From: Microplitis mediator
Lineage: Eukaryota; Arthropoda; Insecta; Hymenoptera; Braconidae
Assembly (NCBI RefSeq): GCF_029852145.1
Contig: NC_079972.1
Span: forward strand, 1,326,901 to 1,390,900
DNA: 64,000 nucleotides
Direction: 5' to 3'
Below the pieces are notes generated by a model. It was not told the DNA's origin. It ran no database searches and was given only the letters and a program-made list of their open reading frames with translations. Shown piece by piece: positions 21,690 to 33,410 of the stretch. Numbering within the stretch: position 1 is the stretch's first letter; each line of letters begins with the position of its first letter. The translations under genes and the position numbers were made by a program.

Positions 21690-21760
<71 letters not shown>

Positions 21761-21776
21761 CATTATTATTATTATT
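21690..21776. repeat. (ATT)n microsatellite, right of Dong-like element
   Basis: Trinucleotide ATT array with a single ATC interruption. It is the second half of the tract entered by the retrotransposon. Confidence 0.95.
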
Positions 21777-22103
21777 TATATTTATAAAAAGTCCTGTTTT
21801 TGTCCTTAAAAACAATTGAACACATACTAAAAATTATAGTAAATGAAGTTTATTTTTGTCCTTAAAAACAATTGAACACAGACCAATAATTATAATGAAA
21901 AAGTCTGTTTTTAGTCTAAACCGGATTTAAAACAGACTAAATATCATACGAAATTAAGTCTGATATTGGCCTGGATAATGACTAGTACGGACAAAAACAG
22001 AGTAAATTCCTATGTAAAATAAATACGATTTATAAACTGAATTAAAGAAAAAATATTTGAATTCATCATTTATTTTAAAACAGATCTAATTTTTTGACCC
22101 GGG

Positions 22104-22290
22104 AGTAGAGTTCTCAAGTCTGTTAGCACGGCAGTAACGTTTGCAACGTTTCTACTAATCACGACCCGAAAGTGAGAACCCGACTATCTTTGTTGTGGCG
22201 AATGAGACTTTGAGTGAATGTGCTGATGGCTGAATAGATTAGCATATTACATATAGCTACTCTTTGAAAACTTAATTCAAACGATAATAA
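22104..22290. other. Spacer upstream of the receptor-like gene
   Basis: No feature beyond AT-rich unique sequence was seen. Confidence 0.4.
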
Positions 22291-24636
22291 ATGATTAATT
22301 TTAAAAATAACTATTTACTTATAGATCGAACTTCATGCGAAAATATATCCTATGAACAAACTCAAGATCTGGCAGGCCATAAAATCAAATTCACACTTGA
22401 TATGGATTTACCGATGAAAGATGAGAGGAGTAGAATAAATATCGTAAAGAGAACCTGTTGTCAAGTGAAAAATCAGATTATTTATTGACGGTACCAAATT
22501 ATATTAATGCCAAAAGGTCTATAAACGTTTCATTATATTACAATCGTCATCTATTTATTGAAAAAGGGTATAATACAGAATTAGGCAATAAAAGCTTTGA
22601 CGCTCTCGGAACTTCATCGCAATTAGCAGATACGAATTATAAGTTTTCGGACTTTATAACGCAATACTGCGAAGCACGGTATTCGATTTTAACTAAAAAG
22701 TCAAATTATTTAACGGCCATAAGCGAGATAACTTACAACTTGCAGTTTATTATTTCGACACTAATTGTCTTAGTATTCATAGCATTTATTATGATAGTTA
22801 ATAACAAATTCGACATAAGCAGGGGTATTATGGACGTGATAAAAATGTCAGCAGGTATGGGAGTTATATCACCATTAGACAGGCTATCGATAAGAATAAT
22901 TTACTTAAGCGGCTTCTTGTTTATTTTCACTGTAATGCCCGAGTTCCAGGGACAAATATCCGCCATTTTGTCACAGCCGATGCGCCGTAACGTTGAGTCG
23001 TTAAAAGATCTGTACGAAAATAAGTTTCACGTTTACTATGACAGTTTATTAGAGAATGACATTATCCATAAAAATTTGTGGGTCACTGATGAGGACAAAA
23101 AATATTTACATCCATCCGATCATTCAGAATTAGTTAATTGTATAGTGAAAGCACAAAGGAATTCAACAATATCCTGTATTTATACCACAAAGATTCAGAT
23201 AATTTGTTTCGTCGCAATCCTTATTCATATACCTTATTTTACAAAACATTATTTGTATATTAATTCATTTACATATTTTTATTTTTATTCTTACGAACCA
23301 AATTTTATTAGCCTAACAAAAATTATATTTTACTGCTCTGGGAAATATTTTGAATCCTCTTAAGTTATATTTTACAATATTTCCATTTTTTGTCAAACTC
23401 TAAATTTTCCTATTTTAAGAAACTGATTGTAAATATATTTTAAGCCGATTTTTTATATTACTAGGGACACTTGGGAATTTCCCAGCATTTAGTCTTGTTC
23501 CCAGACCTTAACATCCCGACATTACAATTTTTAAAGTATTGTTTAAACATCTGCTTCATAAAAATAGCTGTTGTACAGTTAAATTTTTGTAATATTGCAA
23601 TCCTCTTCCTTTCCAAAAAAAAGGTTCTCCTTACGGTCAAAATATTATGGCTTTAATCCCTTAAGCCCCTCATAAATCATAACTCCCGTTTCCTTACGTG
23701 TCCGCACTGCTCACCTCTGACCTCCCTACCCAAGCTCCGTCGGTCCCAGTTAAGTGCCCACCTACAAACCTAGCTAATTACCAATGGCAAGACCCATTAT
23801 CCCTCTTTCCACATTTTTGCCCGCAACTGCCCAATAATTTCCTCGCATTTTTTCCTTGGTCCCTTTCCGCCACTAAAATAACTCCGCCTCCGAAAAACTT
23901 CAATTATTTTTAAGCATACTTTTTGTAATCAGTAACTCACCAGACTTGTAAAGAGCAGCAAGCTCAGAATAAATAAAACACCATAAGATTATTGTATCTT
24001 GCACTTCTCATTTCAAGAATCAACGCACACTATTTTATTTTAAATATTGCTCATTGCAAGTTCATTATTTAATTATTCAAATTACTGCGGTAAACTAATC
24101 GCGGTACAAAACATAATTTATGCTTTAAAATCAAAGGATTTATATATTTCAAAAGAGGCTACTTTTAAAAAATACTATGTTCATTGGACAAGAAAGGACT
24201 GGGCTGTCAAACACAAACTCGATAGGATAGCTTCGGTATTTGTGGAATATGGTTTTTTTTTATAACAGAAACGAAAAACAAACGGAGATATATTCTAAAA
24301 AACTAGACAAATTGAATAAAATCAAACAAAGAAATTTCGACCAGATTGATTTCGATCATTTGGTGTTTAGTTATATGTTTACTGGAGCGATTTTACTCTG
24401 GAGTTTGATTATCTTTGGGATCAAAATTTTCTTTTATAAGCAGTCAACAATTTACCGAAAAATAAAAATGCACAGAAATTTGAGGAAGAAAATTTCTATA
24501 AGGTCGCAGCCGAGAATTATATTCTTTCCCAGACGAATGGTTCTTTCGAACAGCCGCAATCAAGTTTTAAATATATACATAAATATATACTTACTATACG
24601 TATTGTTAATGACATCACAATTTGCTGCACAATAAT
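22291..24636 (+). pseudogene. Ionotropic receptor (IR)-like chemoreceptor, damaged
   Basis: Three coding blocks are visible. 22291-22485 (DLAGHKIKFTLDMDLPM) resembles the start of an IR ligand-binding domain. 22446-23200 in another frame carries a first transmembrane segment (FIISTLIVLVFIAFIMIV), a pore-like SAGMGVISPLDRLS, a second membrane segment (YLSGFLFIFTVMPEFQGQISAIL) and LKDLYENKFHVYYDSLL. 24060-24636 has LYISKEATF, DRIASVFVEYGFF and a last membrane segment (FSYMFTGAILLWSLIIFGI). IRs are glutamate-receptor relatives in sensory dendrites. The first two blocks are out of frame without room for an intron. A T8-T9 run near 24250 shifts the frame in the third. A pseudogene is likely; assembly indels are the alternative. 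A probable intron spans about 23180-24050. Confidence 0.65.
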
Positions 24637-24879
24637 CAAGTCTTCTTAGTTATGTATTAGTTGTCTGGTTTTTTAAAAGACTTTGTTTCTTGTTGATGTT
24701 TACGTAAAATTTCAACTGCTAGTTCTAATCGCAGCAAGTATCATAAGTATTGCGTTATTTAACCAAACACAACCTATTTTTTTACTTAATGAAACTTTAG
24801 TACTACTCCAATATTAGCATACATAATTCCACAATATTAAATAAGATTATTTGCCAGAAGCATTGAGAAAACCACCAAG
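24637..24879. other. Spacer
   Basis: No gene or repeat was recognised. Confidence 0.4.
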
Positions 24880-25880
24880 CAGTATGCCCATGGGAAGTGT
24901 TTATAAAAATAGACATGAAAATCTATTCTCGATTCCTATATGTATATAGCATGATGTAGATTCCTATAGAAACCCTTGTCAGAATCTATATTTGGATCTA
25001 TGCAGGAATTCTACTGGGAACCATATGAAAATCCATCCAAAAACATCATCTGAGGACCCTCACGGAAATTTAGGCTGAACCTATATGGAAATCGAGCTTA
25101 GATTTTTACATGGCGTTTTCAGATGGATTTCCATATGGTTTTCTATGAGAATCTATGCTTGATTCCTGCATAGATTTTTGTGGTTTCTGAATCTATACAT
25201 GGGAAGCCAGTATGGACGCCTAGGTGGATTTGTACGAATCTTTGGAAGGAAGATAACTTTCCAAAAACATAATAAATTGGCATCAATAAGTTATAGATCA
25301 AATTAAACGGAATATAGTATAGGGCCGGATAGCTCAACTGGTAGAGCACTCGGCGCGATACCGAATTGGTCTGGGTTCGATTCCCAGTTCGGGCTATTTA
25401 TATTTATCTCAATTTATCTATAAATTGTCTTATTGAGAAGGTTATTTGCATGTTTGCATGTTAAGGTTTCCTCTATATAAAAAAAAAAAAAAAAAAAAAA
25501 AAAATAATAAATTTTTTTCTTATTAGCTTTATATTTTTTTTCACAAGAACTTCTAAAAATCACTATCTAAATCACTTTTAGTTCATTGTATCTCTATCAA
25601 AAAACTCCATGTGGAAATCGAGCATAGATCCGGATATAGATCCTCACCTTAGTACTTATCAGAATCCGCACACCATGTCAAATTCATTTAGGAATCGAGA
25701 TCGGATTCTTATGTAAATTTCTACGAAAATTTCCCATGGGAATCTGAACCATGTCTATAGACATTCTTAAAAGCCATAGGGGAATCTTGTATGAATTAGA
25801 AATTACGAAAATCCCTACTTTTCTCTATGGATTCCTATAGGTTTGCATGCAATCCCATATGGATTCTTTTTGATAAGGAA
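24880..25880. mobile_element. Iterated-motif element (GGAATCNATATGGATTC) with tRNA-like core
   Basis: 24880-25215 and 25595-25875 are many imperfect copies of words such as GATTCCTATAT, GGAAATCCAT and CCATATGGTTTTC in both orientations. They include palindromes like CCCATGGG near both ends. The middle holds a tRNA-like sequence (25323-25395), a simple AT stretch and a poly(A) run (25479-25503). Exact ends and target duplication were not resolved. Related arrays occur at 43607-44955 and 63110-63310. Confidence 0.6.
25323..25395 (+). tRNA. tRNA-like sequence, anticodon position reads CGA
   Basis: It folds as a 73 nt cloverleaf. The acceptor stem (GGCCGGA with TTCGGGC) has one mismatch. The D arm is GCTC/GAGC. 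The anticodon stem is CTCGG/CCGAA with one mismatch. The T arm CTGGG/CCCAG is perfect around TTCGATT. Internal A and B box promoter sequences are good. The anticodon loop CGCGATA lacks the near-universal U33, and the gene lies mid-way in an iterated-motif element. A transposon-borne tRNA-like gene or pseudogene is more likely than a working tRNA. Confidence 0.6.
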
Positions 25881-26694
25881 TGAATATAGAATATATTGTA
25901 TCACTGAAATAATTGGGATAATGGCATATTTATTGGAAGGGGTGTTACTAACTCGTAATAGATTTTTTGGAAATCTGAAAAATTTTAGTTTCTAAAGAGA
26001 CCTTGATCATTTATGACGATTGCAACTGCTGTCAAGGGTTAAGAAGGAAAATAAATCAAAAAAACTAAAAGATATGAATACTGATAGTATTAATAGGTTC
26101 ACCCACTCTTCAGAAATTAGTCTAATCATACGTTAATACTACATATCAACATTCCAAGTCAACTATTTTGGACGATTTCCGACAGCGAACTAGGCTCTGA
26201 GATGATTTTATATCAATGCACAATAACTAATGGAATATTAAAAAGAACAAGTGACAGTTTATCGATCGTCATATAACAAAACTAAAAAAAAAATCTAGGC
26301 GTTGGTTGTTTTTTTATGAGCTTTCCAAGCTCTAACAAGTGACATTCTATGCTAAAGTTTGAAAATTTAAAAATCGAAAATCATCAATGAAGAACGATTT
26401 TTAAATTTTTATTCCCGATTATGTTCTCTGAAATAAATGTATTGAGGCAGAAATCAATGTCAGTTATCAAAATCAAGATTTGTATGAGTTTTGACTTAGG
26501 TCAGAGCAATAATATCTGGAATAACTGAGAAATACATTAAAGACTAGGTTTTTTCAATTTTTTGCTGACAATATGTTTAAAACTAAAGATCACGTTTTAT
26601 GACATTATCTGATAATCGAAAGAGACTATAAAGAGAGAGAGTTGGTATGATTTCAGACACATTTTAGCACATTATATTTTGATTTATCTGGAAA
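25881..26694. other. Intergenic, no feature seen
   Basis: AT-rich sequence with no coding potential that I could support on either strand. Confidence 0.4.
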
Positions 26695-27115
26695 AAATAA
26701 CATAAAATGTTATTTTTTCAACTTTTCAGCGCCGATATTTTTTGAACTAATCAACCGATTTTGACGTTTGAGGTGGCAATCGGCGCGTTTTCTTGAATTC
26801 TAGAGCAGATTAAATTTTGGAAACGATCGGTTTAACCGTTTTGAAGATATTTAAAAAAATCCGTTTTTCACCATTTCTTTCTCCAACGTTATCTCTCGAA
26901 CGCATTAACCGATTGAGATGATTAAAGTGGCATTCGACCCTGCTTATAAAATTCTAGAGCTGATTAGATTTAGAAGTCGATTGTTTAACTCGTTTCTGTG
27001 AAATCAATAGAAAACTAAAAAAAAAACTTTTTTTTTTTCGTAATTTACCAATATTTTCGAGTCTACTAGATCAAATGATCTGAAATTTTCAGGAAAGTTG
27101 ACGGCCAACAAGCTC
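26695..27115. repeat. Dispersed repeat fragment (AACCGATT / GAGGTGGCAATCG family)
   Basis: It contains tandem-like diverged blocks with GATTTTGACGTTTGAGGTGGCA, TCTAGAGCTGATTAGATTT and TTCTCCAACGTTATCTCTCGAACG. The same blocks occur at 59640-59900. The closing CTGAAATTTTCAGGAAAGTTGA recurs at 52627. No TIR was found. Type undetermined. Confidence 0.6.
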
Positions 27116-27124
27116 TTTCGATTA

Positions 27125-27265
27125 CCACCGTCCAGACCTGGCCCAGGCTTGGCCCGAGATTATCATTCCAGGCTTCTACCAAGGCTGGGCCAAGACTGGC
27201 TTACAAGCCTGGCCCAAGGTTCTACAAAGTTGGGCCAAGTCTGGGCCGAGCCTGGGCCCGTGTTA
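27125..27265. repeat. Iterated GGCCCAAG / CTTGGGCC cluster
   Basis: About ten imperfect copies of CTGGGCCAAG or its complement fall in 140 bp. It is a GC-rich island in AT-rich surroundings, and a similar cluster lies at 60440-60840. A short open frame through it is an artefact of composition. Confidence 0.75.
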
Positions 27266-27654
27266 CTTTCCTCTCTGGGTTATTCGAAAGACGCATACTA
27301 CTAGATTTAACCTTCTTTTTCAAGGCAGTAAACAATATGATTGATTCTACAGAAATATTGTCAGACATCGTTCAACATTCCGAATAAGAATCCGAAGGAA
27401 AATATACTCTTAAAAGTACCATACTCCAATGTCATTTATACAAAACGGACCCAGGAACATAATATTGGGACTAGTCAATGAATACTCAAAAACTGTAAAT
27501 TTCTTTGGTGGATAATTTCATTCGTTCAAAAAGTTAATTCAAGTGGAAATGGAATCAAGAGTGAAAGCTGAAGCCAAAAATTAAGAATAATTTGAATATT
27601 CAAAAGCGTAAATAAATAAATAAATAAATACATTGTTTTTTCACTCAAAAACTT
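27266..27654. other. Spacer with (AAAT)n near 27610
   Basis: A short (AAAT)n microsatellite lies at about 27609-27630. Nothing else was recognised. Confidence 0.5.
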
Positions 27655-27660
27655 TTTATT
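27655..27660 (-). terminator. AATAAA polyadenylation signal
   Basis: AATAAA on the minus strand, 12 bases after the stop codon of the acidic-protein exon. That is close, but plausible for a compact 3' UTR. Confidence 0.4.
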
Positions 27661-27672
27661 CATATATATTTT

Positions 27673-28145
27673 TTACTCTAATAAATCTTCATCGGAATTT
27701 TCAAGATCATGTTTTCTTAATTCTCTCATCTTTGATAATCTACTTTTTATGTCATAATCTTCATTATTATCATAATAATCACTATCATCATCTTCACCAT
27801 CATTATCTTCACGATTTTCATAATGTTCTTCATCTTTATCACCTTTTCCATCCTCACCATCATCATTTCTTTCTTCTTGGTATTCTTGGTAGTCTTTTTC
27901 TTCTCCTTCTAATTCTTCTTCTTCTTCTTTTTCTTCTCTGTCTAAAGAGCTCTTCGTTTTATTATTGTTACGATCATTTTTTTTACCGTCTTCATGTATT
28001 TTTCGGATGTTCGTTCTCTTGGGAGCTTTCAAATTGGATATAAATTTACTTAAATAGCCTCCTAGTTTTCCATAAAGATAGTCTTTCGCTAGCGGATCTA
28101 AATTTTTGTACCATGGAGATGTATCCAGGTAATACTTGAAAACAC
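27673..28145 (-). CDS. Terminal exon of an unknown acidic protein
   Basis: The minus-strand frame starts after an acceptor (TTTTTTGTAG, exon from 28145) in phase with VFKYYLDTSPWYKNLDPL and ends at TAA 27673-27675. The first ~45 residues are ordinary globular-looking sequence (LAKDYLYGKLGGYLSKF). The remaining ~120 are extremely charged: KRTNIRK, then long Glu/Asp runs with Tyr and Asn, ending in ENSDEDLLE. Acidic tails occur in chromatin, nucleolar and some secreted proteins, but no family is recognised. Upstream exons were not found between 28146 and 29640. The plus-strand His-rich open frame here is a shadow of this exon. Confidence 0.55.
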
Positions 28146-29639
28146 CTACAAAAAAAATTTTATAGTTAAAAATATGCTGCTCGTGAAGTTTTGTTCAAAT
28201 TTTTTGTAATATTTAATTTAGCATTGAAAAAAAAACAATTAAGACGTTCATACATGAAACTCTTAGCAAGGAAAAAGCCCTAGTACCTGCTCACTCCATG
28301 TATTTATATATCTATATTCATAAATGTAGTATATAGTAAATGTCTGCGCAGACTGCCCGATTGAGGCCTATGCGCATACGTTTGCTATGGGACACTTGTA
28401 AATTTTGTATCTCTTTCCTTATAGTTCCGTGTTACTATGCACCCGTAGTAAAATTTATTGGGAATTTTTCACAGTATACTGGGGCTCTTACCTTACATAA
28501 AATTCATATTTTAGAATTTTCACAAATTTCATAGTATAATTTTCTTCCCTCAAATAAATTATCTTCCCTCAAAAACTCAAAACTCTATCGATCATTTAGA
28601 AAAAGGTATTAACGATTAAAAAATATGGTTTTAACATAGAGCGTTATGAAAGAGCATTGCTTTTTTGGATTTAAAATTATCATGTTTATATTATATAGTA
28701 GATGCATTGATCAATAATGCTCAAAAATATTATTTGATTTATATAGTTCGTATAATTGTATAAAAACAGTAGCATTAACCAATCTTTTAAATGTTTATTA
28801 ATTATTTTAGCCTATATATTCAAAACTATTTCGGTTGATTTTTCACCATGTTGAAAACAAGCAACAGCACTCACTGTAAGAGGATATACAATCGTGGTCA
28901 TTAATTTAAGTATGTTTTGACTTTACTGGAAAATTTCCATTTGTAAACTCGAACGTTTATAAACTATAAATTTGAAAATTACCTAATAATGACATTTGTA
29001 AAATTAGTCGCAAATAATAAATGATATTAATGAAATTAGCGAAATAGGAATTTCACAAAATATAAATTCAGTCATTTTTAAAATAGCAAAAAACAAAAAT
29101 CGGTGGCTACGTGAATTTACCCAATTCTTACTGCTGTAACTTATAACATTAGCCGATTGTAAACTTGACGATTTGTAAAATTAGCCGTTTTTGAACTTCT
29201 TATAACTTTTGAATGGGTCAGTCAAATCTGCTGTAATTTTCAGAAAAACTAAATTTATGGAAGTCCTTATAGATGCCTCAAATCCTTTTTTGATCCGTCG
29301 ATCCCTTCAAAAATCACGAGAGATTTACTCGAGTCCTGGACACTGAACTAAGTGCTCTGATAAAATTTTTGCTCTTCTTATAAACGTAATTTTCTTGCAT
29401 CTAAAAGTCAAAATAATCTAACGAAATTTACTGTTATATCTAAATTAATAAAACAACATTTAATAAGTAGAAAAATAATATATATATTATATATTATTGG
29501 AGAATTTAATAGTATATTCAACAAAATAAAAAATTTGAATTATACTTTAATTCTTCGATGTCCCCAAAAAATGATAGGATTTAGAAATTATTTTAAAATT
29601 CCAAAATATTCTACAGAAATCAGAAATTAGAATACAATT
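28146..29639. other. AT-rich sequence, probably intron or intergenic
   Basis: No further exon could be supported. It contains low-complexity AT stretches, including (AT)n near 29480-29495. Confidence 0.4.
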
Positions 29640-31770
29640 AGAGCAAAGCAGCCTATCCTTTGCCCTCTGAGTTCGAGTCGTTGGTAGGACCTTGATAAAA
29701 ACTACCGCAGCCATCGCCAATTGCGAGGCATCGGAGAATCCATGGATTTCTAGAGCCGAGTTCGTGGACCAGTGGATGCATCTGGGAATTTTGATAATAT
29801 CAATCATGTTGAGTTGAGTCTTGAATGAAATCCATTTCTGACGTAGTTCTACAGACAATGGAGTGTCCCAGCCGAGTTTGACAAGCCAAAGTTCTTGCAT
29901 GAACATTTTGGCTTGAATTATGAGTGGTGATAAGAATCCCAGTGGATCAAAGATCTGAGCAATCTCTGATAAAATTGCACCCCTTGTGCACGGTTGAGTT
30001 GAGCATGGTGGCGAGTGTTTGAACGAGAATTGATCCTTGTTTGAAGACCAGTACATCCCAAGAATTTTGGTGCTGACTTCTGGATCCTCTATTTTATATT
30101 GTGTAATCGCTTCCGCACGATTGAGCTGAAGTAATTTGCGATGATTGCTTGCCCATTTAGCGAGTGGGAACCCGCCCGCCATGCACAGACCCTCGATGTC
30201 ATCTGCAACTGCTTGCAGTGACTCGAGATCATCTGCGCCTCCGGAAATGTCGTCGACATACCGTCCTTTGGTGAGTGGATCGATTGTGAGTGGGAACCGA
30301 TGTCCTTCATCTCCGACTAATTGGAGTAGGGATCGAACCGCAAGCAATGGAGCCGATTTCGTCCCATAGGTAACTGTGGTGAGTTTGAAGGGAATGATGT
30401 TTCCTTCCTCGTCAAACCAGAGTATTTGTTGCAGACTCTGGTCCTTTTCGTGAACCACAATTTGTCGATACATTTTGGTAACATCTGTGATAAAGATCAA
30501 CCGGTGTTGACTTGAGCTGATGAGTACGTCAAAGATGTTAACGAGTAATTTTAGCCCGGTATGCATGATGTCGTTGAGTGAGAGTCCTGAACAGGTTGGT
30601 TTTGAGCCGTTGAAGACCACACGGATCTTGAAGTTGTTGTTGTCTTCCTTCAGTACCCCATAGTGAGGTAGGAAGTATTGAATTGATGATGTAGATGATG
30701 CCGCAGGCACCATGTGCTGGAGTTCGAGATACTCTGCCATGAAATTCATGTAGAATGTTTTGAGCCGAGCATCATGATCAAGACGTCGCATGAGATGTTG
30801 TAAGCAGCGACGAGCTGCTGTGTATGAGTTCCCCAGTTGTTGCGGGTCCGATATTAATGGCAGTCTAACAATGTATCTGCCAGAACTGTCTCGAGTGTGA
30901 GTGTCCCGGAAGTGAGCTTCACAAGCCTCTTCTTCGGGAGCTAATGAGCGTGATTGAGTTGAACTGACTTCTTCTTGAAGCCAGAACCGAGTTAGTATAT
31001 CTTGAAGATCTTGATCATGATGATTGGAGACAGCATGATGAATTCTAAGTGGTTTGTTGAGCCGAGCTTGGACTGGACCAATGATAATCCAGCCAAAAAT
31101 TGTATTTTGAGCGAGTAATCCAGGAGATTTGCATTTGATGATTTCGCCAGTGATGACCTGGCCGTAATAATCAGCTCCAAGGATGACATCCGTTGGACCT
31201 GGAGTTCCAAAGTCTGGATCTGCGAGCGTGAGATGCGAGTACTGGGCCAAGTCAGTATCTAGACTTAGTCAGATGGTAATCGAGCAGTTAAACCACTGAG
31301 AATGTGTGCCTTTATCGTGAGTGATTGGTCCGAGTGGCATGAGCGCAGAGTGATAGTTGCACATCCCCTGGTACGGCCAGCTTTAGCTGCACCGATCCCT
31401 AGGATAGTAAGGTGCGATCGAGCACGAGAAATATTCAGCATTCTTACCAATGAATCTGAAACAAAGGATATCTCAGAACCGGTATCTAAGAGAATGCGAA
31501 TTGGATGAGTACTTAACTTGGTTATGACGTAGACCTGACAAGTTGCGAGTAACGTTGCATAGTGATGAGCTGAAGTACAACCAGTTGTCGAGTTCTGAGT
31601 AGGCGAGTGACGAATTAGATCTGCGATCATAAGCATTGTGAGTTTGAGTGTGGGCAAGAGTGCTGTTTGAGTTCGATGAGCTTGTAGTAGGCGAGTGCGA
31701 GTGAGTATTGAGTGCTTGAGTGTCGTGCGGAAGCGCAAAATCTTATTGAGCTTGAGCAGGGGCACTTTGG
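29640..31770 (-). pseudogene. BEL/Pao 2 protease-reverse transcriptase, broken
   Basis: The protease block (31770-31265) has ILLDTGSEISFVS. A frameshift and stops near 31255-31265 separate it from the RT block (31250-29640). That block has DVILGADYYGQVI, RVVFNGSKPTCSGLSLND, FITDVTKMYRQIVVH, the catalytic YVDDISGGADDL, FDPLGFLSPLI and EIHGFSDASQLAM. After about 29640 the frame runs 31 more codons into flanking DNA, giving a chimeric tail. The RT core is intact, but the polyprotein is not. Confidence 0.87.
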
Positions 31771-33295
31771 GTGTGAGTTGCAGGGATTCCTGGATGAATC
31801 ATAGAGTGGTGCTGTTCTTGACACACTCTGCAACGGAATGGTGAGTTGCATGACTCGACTCGGTGGTGTCCAAGACAATTTGGACACAATCTGGCTTGGA
31901 TCACCAGCTGAGTGCGTTGTTGTGGAGTCATTCTCCCAAACTGGTCATATCTGACCAGGTAGTGGTCACCTTGGCATAGGTCACACGGATACTGTGTTTT
32001 GGCCACCACCTTGGGTTGATTGCTTGCTGGTGTTGACGTTCCAGCCGATTTTTGAGCAGCAGATGTCGCCATATGAGCATAAGTGTTCTTATAGACTTTG
32101 GAGCTTGAGTGCGAGTTCGAGTGACTGGATTTTTGAGCACCCCCAGTCTTGGCAGTACTTTCTTCGTACCTTTCTTGAGCACGAGCACGATCCGTGAGGA
32201 ATTGACGCAGTTGTTTGAGTCTTGGGAACTCTACTGAAGCCCCCAGTGACAATTCCCACTGTTCGCGAGTTGAGCGGTCGAGTTTTGAGGTGATGATGTG
32301 AGTGAGAAGGTAGCAGTCACCATCCTGGAGATTGATCTCTGAGATAAGAGTGCATTGATCGCCTCGTGGGTCTGATCAATGAGCGAGTAGAGTTGTTTTG
32401 ACGAGCGTGAGGTGAGTGCTGGGAGGTTTACCAGCTTGTTGTCGAGTTGAGCTCCGATTAGTAGTCGAGGTACCTCGTATCGTTTACAGATGGCACCCCA
32501 GGCGAGTGAGAAGCTCTCGTTACACATGGGTGTGTTGGCGATTGCTTGAGCTGCTTGTCCTGTCAGGTACGTCTTCAAATAATGAAGACGTTCGACGTCC
32601 TCCAGGCCAGTGCGGTTGATCACTACGGACTTGAACATGTCCCTGAACTCTGGCCACTTGGCGTAGTCACCAGAAAATGGCGTGATGTTGAGTGGAGCAA
32701 GATTGACGCTACTGTGTGAGCGTTAAGTCGAGTTCTGAGCTTGAATGGGTTGAGCAGGAGTGTCGAGTGCGTGGATGAGTGTTGATAGGCGAGTGCAAGC
32801 TCCCAGGTATGACCTGTATGCTACATCAAAGATGCCATCCTTCATGTACGAGTGCTGGAGAAATTCTTCCGTTGCGTTGGCCCCCAGGTAGTCGTGGACA
32901 ACGGAAAACTGCTGCCACTCCTGGGTGAGTACTTCGAGCCGAGCCTTGAGTGCTGCTGCACCTTCGGCAGCAGTGAGTGATGGAGCAAGAGCTTCAGTGT
33001 CCGAGATTAGCGTCAACCTGGACAGCTGACTGTTGATCTTGAGTTCGAGTTCGCAGCCCTTGGTGGACTTCCTGCGAGTACGCTTCTTGGGGTCTTGAGC
33101 ATCGAGTGTTCGTCCCTTAGGGATTTCCACATCGGTGATGTCGGAGTCGCTGGGATTACCGGTGGCTGGTAGTATCCTTGTTGGAGTGGTCGAGTGGTCA
33201 TCGGTTGCGTTGATGACAATAGTTGGAGTGAGTGGGAGAGTGGGAGCCTCCTCCTTGGACGCTCCGTCTCCTGTCGAGTGCTTATCATCCGCCAT
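31743..33295 (-). pseudogene. BEL/Pao 2 gag, broken
   Basis: The ATG at 33295 starts a 190-codon N-terminal part that ends at an in-frame TAA (32723-32725). The same frame reopens at once (ITPFSGDYAKWPEFRDMF) and runs to near 32340. There a one-base frameshift moves it to the frame ending at 31743. That frame carries the nucleocapsid knuckles CDLCQGDHYLV, LCPNCLGHHRVESC and CRVCQEQHHSMIH. Domain order (coiled N terminus, capsid-like middle, three Cys/His knuckles) is that of BEL/Pao gag. One stop and one frameshift inactivate it. Confidence 0.85.
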
Positions 33296-33390
33296 TGGAT
33301 CTGATGAATCAATTTCACAATTAGAATTCGTACAAGTATGAAAACACGAGTTTTGTCTGTGATCACTTTTACGCGGTTTTCACCATCCGA

Positions 33391-33407
33391 TCCGGCTCGA
33401 AGGACCA
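33391..33407 (-). other. Putative primer-binding site, BEL/Pao 2
   Basis: On the minus strand TGGTCCTTCGAGCCGGA lies 3 bases after the LTR end (TTTTACA). It is near-identical to the site at 4671-4690 in element 1. Confidence 0.6.
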
Positions 33408-33410
33408 TAA

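Larger units (their letters stand above)
17878..22103. mobile_element. TIR DNA element copy A, split by a Dong-like insertion
   Basis: 17878-18355 matches 50372-50840 and the reverse complement of 56890-57370. 21777-22103 matches the reverse complement of 56601-56880 and ends in the terminal GACCCGGG. Together they form one non-autonomous CCCGGGTC-type element. Its internal (ATT)n tract was expanded or invaded by a Dong-like retrotransposon, and its left end is missing next to the 701 bp repeat. It encodes no transposase. Confidence 0.75.

Noticed and set aside
27633..28043. Plus-strand His/Leu-rich 136-codon frame
   Set aside because: It is the complement of the Asp/Glu-rich exon on the minus strand, which has the splice acceptor and polyadenylation signal.
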